Source: Lamellibrachia satsuma
Lineage: Eukaryota > Annelida > Polychaeta > Sabellida > Siboglinidae
Direction: 5' to 3'
DNA length: 64,000 nucleotides
NCBI GenBank assembly: GCA_033239005.1
Contig: BSQZ01000095.1
Coordinates: forward strand, 1,357,867 to 1,421,866
Under the pieces are notes generated by a model. The model was not told where the DNA came from, did no database searches, and saw only the letters and a list, made by a program, of their open reading frames with translations. Below, piece after piece: positions 46,016 to 58,553 of this stretch. Every line of letters starts with the position of its first letter. Position 1 is the stretch's first letter. The position numbers and the translations under genes were made by a program.

Positions 46016-47724
46016 ATAGATTTTACCATCGTACAAAATGGTGCGCGATTGACCAGTTCTGCAGCCTTCGATGTCCTCGATGAGCTGCAATCGACTAGGT
46101 TTGGGCGGATCAGAACTGTTGTGTGCTCTCGATTGAGTTGCAGTGGTCTTAGAAGTACTTGGCTCTTCGGTGGGTACTTGTCTAGTAGGCATAGCTTCCT
46201 CCAGTCCGACTTTGCTTTGTCTAGCTAGTTTCTTTCTTCGATCCGGCTTTGATTTTCGTGACATCATTGTTTTGTCGACCAAGTTGTTCTTGTAGGGCCT
46301 ACAAGTAAGCTCACACGCATGGGATGGTGTTACTTTCCGTTTTCGGACCATAGCTTTTGCTACTGGTAGAGGCGACAGATCAATAACATGTTTAAAATTC
46401 AACTGCTTGCGCTGGTTACAGCCATGTCTTGTTGGCATCCGAGATAGCATAGGCAGCGGTAGCGGCGGGCATAACTCTGGTACAGCGTCCGTGGCAACAG
46501 CTGTCAGCGCTGCAGCTGTAATAGCTGGGGTCAGAGGTGGCGTAGGGTTGTGCTCTTGTGCAGCTTCGGTGATTGCATTAGTTACCGTAGCAGCATCGAA
46601 GTCGGAGTCTTGGAATACGTATATGGTTAATGGCCACAGACCTGCCTTCCTGAAGCCACTAACAGCATTCTGGACCGATGCCGCTTTTCCGTACGCCACA
46701 TTCAGAATTTCGACGACTTGCCATGTTGACACTGGTCAGCCTACATGTTCTCTCATCCACATCCTCAATGCATCATCATAGTATTTCCCAAATGGTCCGA
46801 AAAAGGCCACATTCAGAAGCTGTAGTCGGTGGGTCGTGTGTGACGGACGTGAGACCATGACCACTCCAGATTCCCGAGCCATCTCAATTGCAACCAAATT
46901 CTTTGTGTGGGTCACATGGCCATCCAGTATGAGCACAACAGTTTCCTCCTTCGTTGGTTTAAAAAAAATCTACGAAATGTTTCAGCCAAGTAACAAACCC
47001 CTCATTGGACATCCAACCTTTGTCTTAGCACGAATAGACAGCCCCCGGAGGTCCACCATTTGTCAGTTCTATTTTCATCCTCTTCCGTTTATATGTGCCC
47101 ATTGGTGGAACGTAGTTTCCAGCAGCATTTACGTACACTTTCGCCTCTCTCCTGGCTGGTCAGCGCCCCAACATGTTTTTTTTCACAAAGCCCTACGTTT
47201 CGCTGTCCATCTTGGCAGGCTTGTCTCGTCCACGTTGTACACCCTCTGTGGTGTTAGTTTCTCACGATCATAAATGCCCTTTAGTAGTTGAAAAAAGTAT
47301 TGTACTCTTGGCTTGTTAAAGCCTTGTGTCCTCGCCATTGTTGGGCTTTCTGGTTGCCATAGTGATAGGTCAGGGTGACGTCTCATAAATCCATAGTACC
47401 ACGTCTTCCCAGCCATGGCATCTGTTTTCGAAAAGGCGTGAGAAATGCCATTGCTTTCGGCAATTTGGAACGACAGGCGACGTAGAGCATCCATCGTCAA
47501 CCCAACATACCGTTTTTTAAAGTCAAGCAATGGCTTACCAATTCATCTTCTAATTCATCTCCTAGGCAAGGTACTTCTCCATGACATTTTGTATCCTCAT
47601 TGGCGTACATGTTTTGATTTTTCTCATGTCGCGAGAGTGTTACCTTCGGTACATATGCCTTGCATGCTGCATTTAACCCCACATTATTGCGCCAATAGCG
47701 AGGTTCATCTCTGGTGGATCCCAT
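45911..47724 (-). pseudogene. Pogo-type transposase (CENP-B HTH plus DDE), inactivated
   Basis: On the - strand: an N-terminal helix-turn-helix region (YWRNNVGLNAACKAY, LGDELEDELVSHCLTL), MAGKTWYYGFMRRHPDLSLW, and VYNVDETSLPRW (first catalytic Asp). A frame-broken NAAGNYVPPMGTYKRKRM follows, then LILDGHVTHTKNL (second Asp) and THRLQLLNVAFFGPF, where family members have LDVAF: the third catalytic Asp is Asn here. After an in-frame TGA (46733-46735), YGKAASVQNAVSGFRKAGLW and a long low-complexity C-terminus end at 45911. At least two frameshifts and one stop. Related to jerky/CENP-B-like host proteins, but the ends identify it as a transposon. Confidence 0.88.
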
Positions 47725-48589
47725 TTGCAGTACTTCTTTGTCATAATTAATGTATATCTGTAAAATAAAATAAAATTATAACTGGAACGTTATTGTTGTT
47801 TATTTTTATTTTTAACAAATAAGGCCTTCTTTATATAGTTTTTGATATAGTTTCATAAAATGTATGTAAACCTTCATAAAATACCAAGTCTCTGGTAGTC
47901 CGAAACAATGTAAATTTACCAGTGACCAAATATGTTCTGTTACAAGTTCAATCGATTGGGCCGCTTAGCAACTTCCCTTTGTATTACTATAATTGCTACC
48001 TTGTTTAATATTACTTTCTGGTAATCAATAAACTGTGTTGGAATAATTACACACATGTATTGATGGTATATTCTTATGTGGGTCACTGGTCCAATCGTGA
48101 AATTGCACGTGTTAACAATATTGTATTGTCATCACAAGCAGACGACATCCATTTAAAAATTCTTATTATCGCCACTTAAGTTGGGTTTCTATACTCGTGA
48201 ATCGTGATGGACACACATTTTAGCTTGTAGGTATAACCAGGTGGTGCTGTACTGATAACTGATCACGTCTGATTATTATGTCGGCGGCATAGAAAACCTA
48301 CTTTCGGCGCTACATATTAAAAAAGTACTATTTCGTCGAAACTTACCGTGTCTTCCGAAATGCCACTGATGACATAATCGATAGAGGACGCCACGGTAAA
48401 CAATAATATGGAATATACAGCACTGGTCCGATCGAGGAACTGGTCCAACCCAGGCAACTTTCCCCTAAATCACAACACTTTGTTATACTGGTCGGTGTAG
48501 TTTTTGTCTTACGTATAATATAATATGCCGTTATCATAAACATCTGAATAACGTTTTGCGCATGGGATCGACAGTCAAAACAACTACCA

Positions 48590-48745
48590 GTTATTTCATC
48601 GATCGAGTGCAGACAATGTGAACTACCTAGATAATCGAACGAAGAAACGACTTCGCTACTGCATTGGCACTACCATGGCAATGCCTCCGCAACGTTTGCC
48701 ACATCCTCAATTCACATGATGAATGTTGGTGTCGTCAGTGTTGTA
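48590..48745. repeat. Diverged segment repeated at 51355-51500
   Basis: Both segments have, in order, CTAGATAATCG, GCACT..CA(T)GGCA, CC(G/T)CCTGCA-like, CAACGTTT, CTCAATTC(A/G)CATG and GTCGTCAGTGTTGTAG. A second shared block (AATTAATATTCTAAATCA) occurs at 49275 and 51268, so the unit may be about 750 bp or more. Confidence 0.65.
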
Positions 48746-48746
48746 G

Positions 48747-48749
<3 letters not shown>

Positions 48750-48836
<87 letters not shown>

Positions 48837-48872
48837 AGACATGAGTTATTACCAAAGGCACAACATCGTAGC

Positions 48873-48926
<54 letters not shown>

Positions 48927-48960
48927 GCTACTGTGTTTTGCCTTGTGGTAAGTAACTCGG
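48750..48960. repeat. Two (AT)n tracts with a 37-bp inverted repeat around the second
   Basis: Arms: 48842-48878 (GAGTTATTACCAAAGGCACA, ACATCGTAGCTTCTAT) and 48921-48959 (inverse GAGTTACTTACCACAAGGCA, AAACACAGTAGCTTCTAT), enclosing about 42 bp of AT. A strong cruciform/hairpin former. Confidence 0.85.
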
Positions 48961-51900
48961 CGTCCGTTTAACTTTTATTTGCTGCTTTAACTATGTTTAT
49001 ATTTCCTTTCGCAGGTTTCAAAAGTATTTGTTTTTTACGCTGACCATCCATACAGTGCAATGGCTGAGATGTTGAACTTTAACCATATGTGTTTAATTAC
49101 TGAACAAAATTGCTTAATTGCGAATAAACACTTCGCCCACTACCAGGATTCACGAATCACCATGGTCCATGTCCATGTCCATACCATGGGCATGGCATTT
49201 ATATACAGGTTGGAGCCAGTTTGTCTACTATACTCATTAGAATGTGCCTTAATAAAGATGCCCTTGCGCAAGAAATTAATATTCTAAATCACCAACGGTT
49301 ACTTGATAGATTAAGCATGAACTGCTAGGGTATAGTTACCGGGGCAGTTTTCAAGCCACTCCAGTTTTGGACCCATTGACATCTCGCGTGATATCGCGTT
49401 AGAGACGTCACAGCGTCTGTTTACGACAATAACGATACAGAGTCTTGTCTGAGCTAAACATATTTTTATATATTATATAATGTGGAACATGTTTATGATA
49501 TACATACCTTGATAAAAACCGACTTTGCATGCTTACCATACATTATTATTATTATTGAAATAATTGGAACAAAGTGATAAAATTAATAAAGATTGTCTGT
49601 ACGGCTTGCCATAAATATAGGTTGAATTCCGCCGGTTTCCTCGACTCGTGCGACAGACGTTCAATATTCGTAAGTTTTTCTCTCAAAATAACTGTTTTAA
49701 TAATTGTTTGCATTGAATACATGAAGTAGCTGTTCTGATTTGGTATATCGATCTCTTGCACAAAATGTTTCTTCAGATTTTTTTAAAACGGCATATTCTA
49801 TTAAGTAGGGTGAAAACTACACCGACCAGTATAGACTATAATTGTTTTTCAGTGGAATATTTACGTTTATGGAACGACGCGGACGTTTCGCGAAAATAGC
49901 TTGTTCGAACCGTGAAGAGACGCTTCGCTAAAATATACCACAGCACATTGTCATGTTTATACTTGAAAGTTTTGATGTTTGGGCCATTTTTGCTCTCCTT
50001 AATATTATATGCCATTTTAAAAGAAACATTTGCGCAACACACATTTAATGTAAAAATATGACCATGATTATTATTACTTTATTAACAGGATTTAGTCTGA
50101 CCTATATTGATGTGTCTCATAGACAACTGTATTGAATAATAGGCCTGTTTATGTGTTTGAATCATTACTCAGAAGCACCTCGCTATTTACCAGGCAGAGT
50201 TGTTTTTGTTTACATACTTTTCAGTTATTTAAATCACTAAAATCTTTTTAATAATTATTAATTTTGAATGTCTGATATATACGTATATAACACTAAAAAA
50301 ATTACATGCATTATGTATTAAACTACTATCGCACCAGCAAGGAGTCTGACAATATATAATTACACATATTATAGATTATAGGTAATCAGTTTATATACAT
50401 AATATTTATTAAAAGCATCTTATAAATCATAGTACTGCGCGTAATTGTAGTAACTGTAATGATACATCCTAGATTGATCTTCTTTATTGAAGATGAAACC
50501 GCAACTTGAAATTTGGTAGGCCTACTGTGCATAACAATTCTAACGTTTACTGTTGCTAATGTAAGTGTAATAAGAAATTACCTAAAGAGAAAGTAAGTTT
50601 CTTTACAAACTATTTTTTATTAAAAACCTAACACATGTCCGACTGAGGGCGGCTGCCACTGGGGGTATATACAGCCCCAGTTAAATGCACTTTTAATTAT
50701 ATCCCAAATAAGGAGCAGTGGTGACTCGTGCCTAACCGCTAAATTCACCAACCACGTCGTCACTGGCGACTCCGACATTACCGTAATAGCGACTTTTTAG
50801 TCACGGCGTATGTACTGCCCAATCATATTCCTACACTGTTTGGCAAGCTGGCTTGGTTTTTCAATCGGCGACATGAACTCATCATGGCCAGTTCTGTTGA
50901 AAACATAAAAGTCATAGTCTACACATTCAGTTATTCTCTTACAAAAGTATGTTCTTTATAAATCAATTATAGGTATATAGCTTACACCTAATCATGTGGA
51001 CCTAATCATAAGTCACACAAATGACACAATTGTGTCGTAGGAAAGTTGGAAGGTAGCCGCGCTTAGTAAAAATAATGATTGAATAAAATATGACTGTCAA
51101 AACTGAAAGTACTTAGTTTTACAAGACAAACCGTTGGCTTTAGTCTGTGCCATTACCAATCGGCATACTGTTTGTGTCAAATTTGCTGTGCGTCTACATG
51201 TATACATGAAGTAATTTTTAACTTTGCCATTTTTAAAAAAATTCTGAAGAAATCTTTGTGCAAAAGATTAATATTCTAAATCATTAACAATGATTTCATC
51301 GATTGATTATTTCAAACAAATTGTTAGAAACATTGTTTTTTTCTGTGAACTAGATAATTCTAGATAATCGTACGATTAAACAACCTGGCGAAAAGACGCC
51401 ACTGGCACTGGCACTGTCACGGCACTGACACTGCCGCCTGCAGTTCCAACGTTTTCTCAATTCGCATGCCAAAATTCAGCGTCGTCAGTGTTGTAGCAAA
51501 AAATTAGTATACTTCCATGGTTGTTAGTGATAATACAAAACATACAGATGCTTGAAATTATATTTCTCATGCCTTTCTCAATGCCAACCACGCCAATGGC
51601 GCACTGTTAATTCTGATGCAACAACACGCCCGCGGTTGACAGTTGAAACTAACCGTCAGTATGATTGTAGCGTCTTGCAGACATTCTCTCAACCACGCAT
51701 CGTTTGTCGGCCACCCGAAGAACTTGTATGCTTATCGCAGGCGTTAGTGGTTGCATCCTGCATCGAAAAACGGCATAGCATTCGAATGTTTATCACCAAG
51801 ATGACCGGATCTCCTTGGCAACCGTACAACAGTGACGTCGCTCTGTATGTTTTATTTTGGTCAACGCATATTCGATACACAATAAACGTTCGTTTTAATT

Positions 51901-52891
51901 AAATATCTTAAATTCACGGACAAAGTCAAAGCCAAAGGCCCGGTGTACTAATGACATACATGTATGACCTACAGCCAAATGTAGTAAATTACAATCTTGT
52001 TTCGAAAGCAGAAACTGACAGAATTGTGTATAAATTGTCCCGAAACTATTACTAAATCGGAGTAGGAAAAGAACGCCCGTCCTTACCTGTCGCTGGGTTC
52101 CAGATTGCGGGCGCCAAGGTGACGTAATGTGACGTAACGTAACATCCGAAATACACGCGACTAAGCCTAGCTGCGTCATTTCCGCCGTGTCACATTCACG
52201 AATCACGTCTTTTTAAAAATGGCAGTATGGAAGCAAACAGAATAAAAATGTCATACTGCATTTCCTCTCACTCACTCGTCGCTCGCATGTTCCGTCGCAA
52301 CGTCATCTTCGTGTTATGACCGTCCATGTGTCGAAACGAATCAAAATAGGAAATCATAACCTAAGACTAAGTACGTAAGATAAGACGCAGAATGGATTTA
52401 TGTTGCGAAATTCGTAGGTTATAATTTCCTATTTTTATTCGTTATCCCACGAGTTATCGTGTGTTGTTTTCTTTGCACCATTCTCTGTTAATACAATGCA
52501 TTGTCAAACGACCAAGTACTTCAACTAAAACTAATGAGCTGTTAATTTGCCGCGTTAATTAAACACACACTCATACTTATGCTTATTCACTCCCTAAGGC
52601 TGAGGCTAAGCCGTCATGCACACAAAGCAGAGGGAGAGAGGGGGAGGGAGGGAGAGGGAGGGAGAGGGAGGGAGCGACTACTACTAGGTGAGGCTGCTCA
52701 CTGGGAGAGGAGACGAGCGTCAGTTTGTTTATTTTATTTTTGATGCTTCTACTCATTTCAGTGAATGCCCATATTTTCATGCACTATTAACTTCACTGTC
52801 CAGATTTAGGTACATGTTGTGACTGTGATTGGTCACCAATTGACATGTAACATTCTTGCTGGTGTTTCGATAACAGCAGACAAAGACACCG
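48961..52891. other. Gene-poor interval
   Basis: No protein family recognised in any frame. 52090-52330 is CpG-rich with repeated TGACGTAA motifs and could be an orphan promoter or CpG-rich repeat. 52625-52675 is a GGGAGGGAGA tract. The second copy of the 48.6 kb segment is at 51355-51500. Confidence 0.4.
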
Positions 52892-52895
52892 CGCC

Positions 52896-53089
52896 AATAG
52901 ACGATCAATTATGATTTACGTCTATGGCTGTTTGTGGGTGACCCCGGCTCCCCGGGTCAAGGACGCTCTCGCTCTCCGGGTTTGATTGCGGTTGGTCGTG
53001 TTTTCTTTTTGTTCTGCATTAAATGTTCATGTTACTTCGTACTAGTGTTTGTTTGTAAGACTAAACATGCGTTCTTTATCACCCTAATG
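52896..53089 (+). repeat. 5' LTR
   Basis: Matches 58554-58747 nearly base for base, from AATAGACGATCAATTATGAT to ATCACCCTAATG. Short for an LTR and lacking the usual TG...CA ends as I place them. Confidence 0.88.
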
Positions 53090-53092
53090 GCG

Positions 53093-53108
53093 TGGTGGCA
53101 GTGTTCAT
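53093..53108 (+). other. Probable tRNA primer-binding site
   Basis: TGGTGGCAGTGTTCAT starts three bases after the 5' LTR. TGG pairs with a tRNA CCA end. The primer tRNA is not identified. Confidence 0.5.
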
Positions 53109-53250
53109 AACGAACTCACACACCGAACTGTGTACAATAGCAAATTGAATCGCATTGACTTTCTAGCCTACTAATCGGCGCAAGCAGTTAGCCTTGAACG
53201 ACGGCTTTGACTTTGTCGCACTAGTAAAATCGTAGTAGCCTAACGTTAAC

Positions 53251-55029
53251 ATGGCCAACACGCAACGTACACCGAAACAGTGGTGTCTCACGAAAACCGA
53301 AACCGTAAACTCGTTTGAGAACTGGCGTCAAAACCTTATTTATACTTTATCGCTCGACACCAATTTCACGCAATTTATTACCACTGACGCCAACTGCGGG
53401 AAGAAGTGTGCCTCTCAACCAAATAGAGGTTTCACTGACGATGACGTCATTGCGTCAGGCTGCCGTACGGCTCTCCAGCAAGTGTACATGCTAGAGCTGA
53501 TGCTAGGCCAGATAGCCAATTACTGCCCAGTCATATCGCGCAACACGATCGTCAAGAATTCAACTAGTTTATCTTGCATCTGGCAAACTATTCGTCTACA
53601 CTACGGATTTCAATCTACGGGCGCCCATTTTCTTGACTTTGCCGACATTCAGCTCCAGGCTGATGAACGTCCTGAAGATCTGTATCAGCGCTTAGTGGCC
53701 TTTGTTGAAGACAACATTCTCCAGCTAGGGAGTGTTATTCTTCACCATGGTGACGCCATAAATGTCGACGAAGAAATGACACCTTCGCTCGAAAACATGG
53801 TTGTGCTCACATTGTTGAGATTAATTAACGTGGCACTCCCAAAGCTCGTCAAGCAACGATACGGCACTGAACTGAGAGCTAGAACACTGGCGTCGATTAA
53901 GCCTGAAATTTCCCAGGCCCTAGACTCACTACTTGATGAAATCACTTCCGCCGATGATGCAAATATCATGCGTACAGCTACGGCTCACTATCAACAGAAC
54001 ACATTTGGGCAGAGACAGTCGTTCTCAAGGCGACAACCATCTCCATTTTCTGCTCCAAGGCGGTCTACGAGTACAAAGGCATGTCCACTCTGCAAACAAG
54101 CTGGCCGCAGCAACGTGCAGCATTTCTTGAGCGAATGCCCATATCTTCCCGAACAAGATCGTCGCTACATGGCTAAGATCCGTCAAGTCACTGACGTACA
54201 CGAAGAGGACGACGAGTATGAGTACAGCCATGAGCTCCATCAACCAGAAATCGTTGACCAGCCTACGTTAGGCCTCGCTACGGCACAACGCATCGACATA
54301 CGTCAGTCGCCTTATCTGGACACGTTTTGTGGCCATCACACGGTCCGAGTCACCATTGACAGCGGTGCAGCAGGCAACATGATCCGACATTCCACTGCTC
54401 TGAGACTCGGTTGTGAGATTAAGACCTCTTCTCAATCGGCTCATCAAGTTGATGGGACATCGCCCCTGGCCATAATTGGCGAGACTACAGTGCGTCTAGC
54501 GCGCAAAAACCACACTTTCTCGTTTTGTGGGTTAGTTGTGAAGAACTTGGATGTCGAAGTTCTAGCAGACACTCCATTTATGGAAGTCAACGACGTGACC
54601 ATACGTCCAGCTAAGAGAATCATCACGCTGTCTGATGGCACGACTTACACGTATGGTACAACCGATGAATCTCTCAACCGACACGCAGTCCAACGCACCC
54701 ACGTGTTGCGAGCGCCCCCCACCAATACCACGTTTTGGCCTGGCGAGTTCGTGGAAGTAAACCTCCCCACTGACTTGTTTACTACGGACTCCACATTCGC
54801 TTTGGAGCCACGTCTTGACACTACAGGCAACAAGTTCACACGAGACAGTGACCTGTGGCCACAACCGTCGCTCGTTACCAGCGTAGATGGCGTGGTACGT
54901 ATACCCAACCTGACAAACACCACTCGCTTGCTGAAACGAAACGAACACTTTTGCCAAATTCGAGACGTGTTTGTACCGTACGTTCCACAAACACTCCCTT
55001 ACGTTCTGACATTATCAGTAAGGCCATAG
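53251..55029 (+). CDS. Gag-protease of the LTR retrotransposon
   Basis: 592 codons, intact. N-terminal gag ([20 protein letters not shown] onward), a basic Ser/Arg linker, and a zinc-knuckle-like [20 protein letters not shown] (C-x2-C-x9-H-x4-C, wider than the classic CCHC spacing). An aspartic protease follows with [12 protein letters not shown] (catalytic DSG) and [10 protein letters not shown]. It assembles particles and cleaves the polyprotein. It overlaps the pol frame (-1 relative) from at least 54855 to 55029. I see no canonical slippery heptamer in the overlap, so the frame change may be a mutation rather than programmed. Confidence 0.85.
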   Translation: MANTQRTPKQWCLTKTETVNSFENWRQNLIYTLSLDTNFTQFITTDANCGKKCASQPNRGFTDDDVIASGCRTALQQVYMLELMLGQIANYCPVISRNTIVKNSTSLSCIWQTIRLHYGFQSTGAHFLDFADIQLQADERPEDLYQRLVAFVEDNILQLGSVILHHGDAINVDEEMTPSLENMVVLTLLRLINVALPKLVKQRYGTELRARTLASIKPEISQALDSLLDEITSADDANIMRTATAHYQQNTFGQRQSFSRRQPSPFSAPRRSTSTKACPLCKQAGRSNVQHFLSECPYLPEQDRRYMAKIRQVTDVHEEDDEYEYSHELHQPEIVDQPTLGLATAQRIDIRQSPYLDTFCGHHTVRVTIDSGAAGNMIRHSTALRLGCEIKTSSQSAHQVDGTSPLAIIGETTVRLARKNHTFSFCGLVVKNLDVEVLADTPFMEVNDVTIRPAKRIITLSDGTTYTYGTTDESLNRHAVQRTHVLRAPPTNTTFWPGEFVEVNLPTDLFTTDSTFALEPRLDTTGNKFTRDSDLWPQPSLVTSVDGVVRIPNLTNTTRLLKRNEHFCQIRDVFVPYVPQTLPYVLTLSVRP

Positions 55030-57818
55030 ACCTACAACCTCGCAGATCTACACCTAGCAAGCACTCTGCCTCTGTCCAAATCGATCCGGACATGAAACTA
55101 TCATCCGATGAACGTGCATCATTCCGCGTCATCATTGAAGAATACGACGATGTATTTGACCCTAACTACACTGGCTATAACGGCCATGTTGGACCTTTCG
55201 AAGCGGTCGTAAACATGGGCCCTATTCAACCACCTCAACGGAAAGGCCGCCTACCACAATACCCTCGAAATCAGCTCGTTGAGCTTCAGAGCAAATTCGA
55301 CGAACTTGAGACGATGGGCGTTGTCGTCCGACCTGAGGATGTTCCTGTGAACGTCGAGTACCTCAATCCGTCGTTCCTCGATAAGAAGCGAAACGGTGGA
55401 CACCGATTAGTCACTGCATTCACAGACGTGGGACGCTATAGCAAACCACAACCATCCCTGATGCCCGACGTTAATAGCACCCTGCGTAAAATCGCACAAT
55501 GGAAGCACATCGCAACAACAGATTTATCGAATGCTTTCTATCAAATACCACTCTCCCGTGAATCAATGAGGTATTGCGGTGTCGTCACGCCGTTCCGCGG
55601 CGTACGCGTGTATGCACGCTCTGCAATGGAGATGTCCGGGTCAGAAACTGCACTCGAAGAATTGCTATGTCGCATACTCGGAGATCTGCTGCAGGAAGGC
55701 AGTGTCGCTAAACTTGCAGACGACATCTACTGCGGCGGCAACACCATTGTTGAACTTCAACAAAACGTCAAAAGGCTGTTACAATGCTTCGCCAACAGTG
55801 GTTTGCGACTATCAGCCACCAAGACAACGATATTTCCGATGTCAACTACCATTCTCGGTTGGATATGGAATATGGGTACCATTCGGGCGAGTCCTCACCG
55901 TATTGCTACCCTAGCCAGCTGTGAAGCTCCCACGACTGTGAAGGCCATGCGCGCATTCGTTGGAGCTTACAAAATGCTAGCGCGTGTAATACCCGGTTGC
56001 TCTGCCTTACTCGCACGTTTCGATAACGCAACTGGCGAACGCCAGTCTTCTAAACACATCGTTTGGACAGACTCGTTACGGAAGGCCTTCAAGCATGCAC
56101 AGGACAGTCTACATACGAACAAGGCTATCACGTTGCCTCGACCCTCCGACAAGCTATGGCTTGTGACCGATGGCTCCACCAAACAGTACGGATTAAGGGC
56201 TACCTTGTACGTTATGCGTGCTGGCAAATTGAAGCTGGCCGGATTCTTCAGTGCGAAATTACGCGGGCGACAAACTACGTGGCTGCCTTGCGAGATATAG
56301 GCGTTGTCCATTGCAGCCGCAGTGAAGCATTTCAGCCCGTACATCGTACAGTCGAGTCACACTGCGTCTATCCTCACTGACAGCAAGCCTTGCGCACAAG
56401 CTCATGAAAAACTGTGTCTCGGCGAGTTCTCTGTGAGTCCGCGAGTCTCTACATTCTTGTCGGTAGTCAGCCGCTATCAGGCAACTGTCCAACACCTCGC
56501 CGGCCCAGCAAATGTCCCATCAGACTTTGCTAGTCGCAACGCACCGACATGTCTCGAACAACAGTGTCAAGTATGCACCTTCGTCAGGCAAATGGAGGAG
56601 TCGGTTGTCCTGCAATACGTCACTACCAACGATGTGACATCTGGGAGGGCTCGACTTCCGTACACCAGCAGATCAACGTGGCTAGCTGTCCAAGCCGAAT
56701 GCCCTGATTTGCGACGCACACTTTCACACCTCACACAAGGGACGCGACCATCCAAGAAAATAACGAATGCCAAAGACGTCAAGCGATATTTAAACGTCGC
56801 ATCCATCGCCCGTGATAGTCTGCTAGTCGTACGTCGTAACAATCCACTCAGCCCAGCACGAGATTGCATCATCGTTCCCCGCATGGTCCTTGACGGGCTA
56901 GTGACAGCACTACACATTCAACTGGACCATCCCTCATGTTACCAGTTGAAACAGGTCATGCATCGCTATCTGTACGCGTTGGACCTGGACAAAGCAATCG
57001 ACACAGCGTCGCGTAGCTGTCACCAATGTGCCTCACTACGCGATACTCCACACACGACTATCCCACAGTCTACAGGCAATCCTCCAGAGGTGGTAGGAAT
57101 TTCCTATGCCGCAGACGTCATCAAACGTGAGAAACAACTCATCTTGGTCCTACGCGAGTGCGTAACGTCATACACTGCTTCGTGTTTAATCGATGACGAA
57201 CGCCGCGACACACTACGAGACTCTCTGGTCAAGCTGTGCATTGGCTTACGACCGCTAGATAGGCCTCCTGCTGTCATACGCACTGACACCGCCCCAGGGT
57301 TCGCTGCTCTCGTCAACGACGCCCTGCTGTCCACGTATCGACTCACGATTGAACTTGGACGCGTCAAGAACGTCAATAAAAATCCGGTTGCAGAAAAGGC
57401 TGTACGCGAGCTCGAGCATGAACTGTTACACCAACAACCCACAGGCGGGGCTGTCACGCAGCTTGTTCTATCTATTGCCACCGCAAACCTCAACACTCGT
57501 ATACGAAACATGGGGTTTTCCGCCAGAGAGTTGTGGACCCAGCGAGACCAATTCACAAACGAACAACTGCCGTTAACCGATTACTACCTCATTCGCCAGC
57601 AGCATTCTTTGCGAAATGCCAACAACGCTCCAAGTCAACTATCGAAGTCACCCAGTCATACCGTATCCAAAGCACTAAATATTGATGTTGATGACATTGT
57701 GTATCTGTACTGTGACCGAAACAAGTCACGTTCTCGGTGTCGATACCTAGTAGTGAGTGTAGATGGGGTCTGGCAAAATTCATCGGCAATCAATTGCGAG
57801 CCACCTCCTATCGAGTGA
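54855..57818 (+). pseudogene. Pol (reverse transcriptase, RNase H, integrase) of the LTR retrotransposon
   Basis: A single frame broken once by TAG at 56298-56300. [17 protein letters not shown] (first Asp) and [11 protein letters not shown] (ADD box in place of the usual YxDD/FxDD), then [12 protein letters not shown]. RNase [19 protein letters not shown] and, after the stop, ILTDSKPC. Integrase: an HHCC-like zinc region (H..HPS...C..C), YAADVI, VIRTDTAPGF and NKNPVAEKAVRELEHEL, the DDE series. The stop falls within RNase H where an acidic residue is usual. A frameshift near 57790-57818 moves the C-terminus into another frame, before the CR1 insertion. Not functional as it stands. Confidence 0.85.
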
Positions 57819-57856
57819 AACGGACGGAGTGCTACAAAGTTGCTGCCCATACACTT

Positions 57857-58199
57857 GACAAGATTTAACAAGATTTGCCATCCAAGCCAAAGGCCCAGAT
57901 GGCAAATGGACAAGGAAGCCATTGGCTTATCGAGAGTCCAGCAATGTTCACCTACTTATAACCCGCCCTCCTGAGATATGTGTCAACCTTGTTTTTAAAC
58001 ATATTCACGCTGCTAGCAGTTACACAATCTGTTGACAATTTGTTCCATTCATTTATTGTCCTCTGTGAGAACGAGTGCTTCCTGATGTACAATCTACATT
58101 GATCCTTTACTAATTTTACCTCATGTCCTCTAGTTCTGCTATCCTTCTTGAGTGAGAAAAACATATTGCTATCAATATTTTCATACCCATTCAATATCT
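57857..58199 (-). mobile_element. 5'-truncated CR1 insertion in the LTR element
   Basis: 343 bp matching the CR1 3' end at 17217-17560: direct AACAAGATTT units at its 3' terminus (57859), the GCCATCCAAGCCAAAGGCCC block, and the C-terminal frame MFFSLKKDSRTRGHEVKLVK to AGYK intact. It lacks the frameshift seen at 17.5 kb. It is younger than the LTR element it interrupts. No clear target-site duplication. Confidence 0.9.
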
Positions 58200-58468
58200 A
58201 CCGCGTACCAATACGATGACTCGACGAATACACCGACATATGACCCCACTCCAGAACCTCGATCGAGCATACCAACACAGCTACTGTACCCTGCCACACC
58301 TGACGACGCTCAGTCGGTACATCCGATTCCGGATGCGCAGACTCCGGTCGTTCCGGACGAGGAGAGGCAAGAGTCCGAAGATGAAGAGAACTTCCCCGCC
58401 GAGGAGCTTCCCCGTCGATCAACCAGAAGACGCAGACCTCCCGAGTATCTAAGCGACGTTGTCACTTA
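58200..58468 (+). pseudogene. Pol C-terminal tail beyond the CR1 insertion
   Basis: The frame continues as TAYQYDDSTNTPTYDPTPEP and on to ELPRRSTRRRRPPEYLSDVV and a stop at 58467-58469: a Pro/Glu-rich tail ending in a basic patch, as at the end of many integrases. Its link to pol is cut by the CR1 fragment. Confidence 0.6.
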
Positions 58469-58530
58469 GACTATAATTGCAATAATATTATTGTATAATT
58501 GTTTTCTCTATAATTAGTCATATATAGTAT

Positions 58531-58546
58531 AAGGAGAAGAAAGAAG
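58531..58546 (+). other. Polypurine tract
   Basis: AAGGAGAAGAAAGAAG, seven bases before the 3' LTR as placed: the plus-strand primer. Confidence 0.65.
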
Positions 58547-58553
58547 TCACGCC

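Larger units (their letters stand above)
45021..48465 (-). mobile_element. Pogo/Tigger-type DNA transposon (3445 bp) with intact ends
   Basis: Left end GGGAAGAGTTGCCGGGGTTG and right end, inverted, GGGGAAAGTTGCCTGGGTTG; TA on both sides (45019-45020 and 48466-48467), the Tc1/mariner/pogo target duplication. Both subterminal regions carry GGTCCAATCG-type motifs (45175, 45198, 45220 on the left; 48088, 48425, 48442 on the right), plausible transposase binding sites. It holds one transposase pseudogene on the - strand. Confidence 0.88.

Noticed and set aside
46407..46781. + strand frames at 45.8-47.3 kb
   Set aside because: Shadows of the pogo transposase on the - strand.
54855..55029. Programmed -1 frameshift between gag and pol
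   Set aside because: Frame offset is -1, but I found no X-XXY-YYZ heptamer in the gag frame in the overlap; a simple indel is as likely.
54562..57556. Antisense frames within the LTR element
   Set aside because: Shadows of gag and pol in GC-richer coding DNA.
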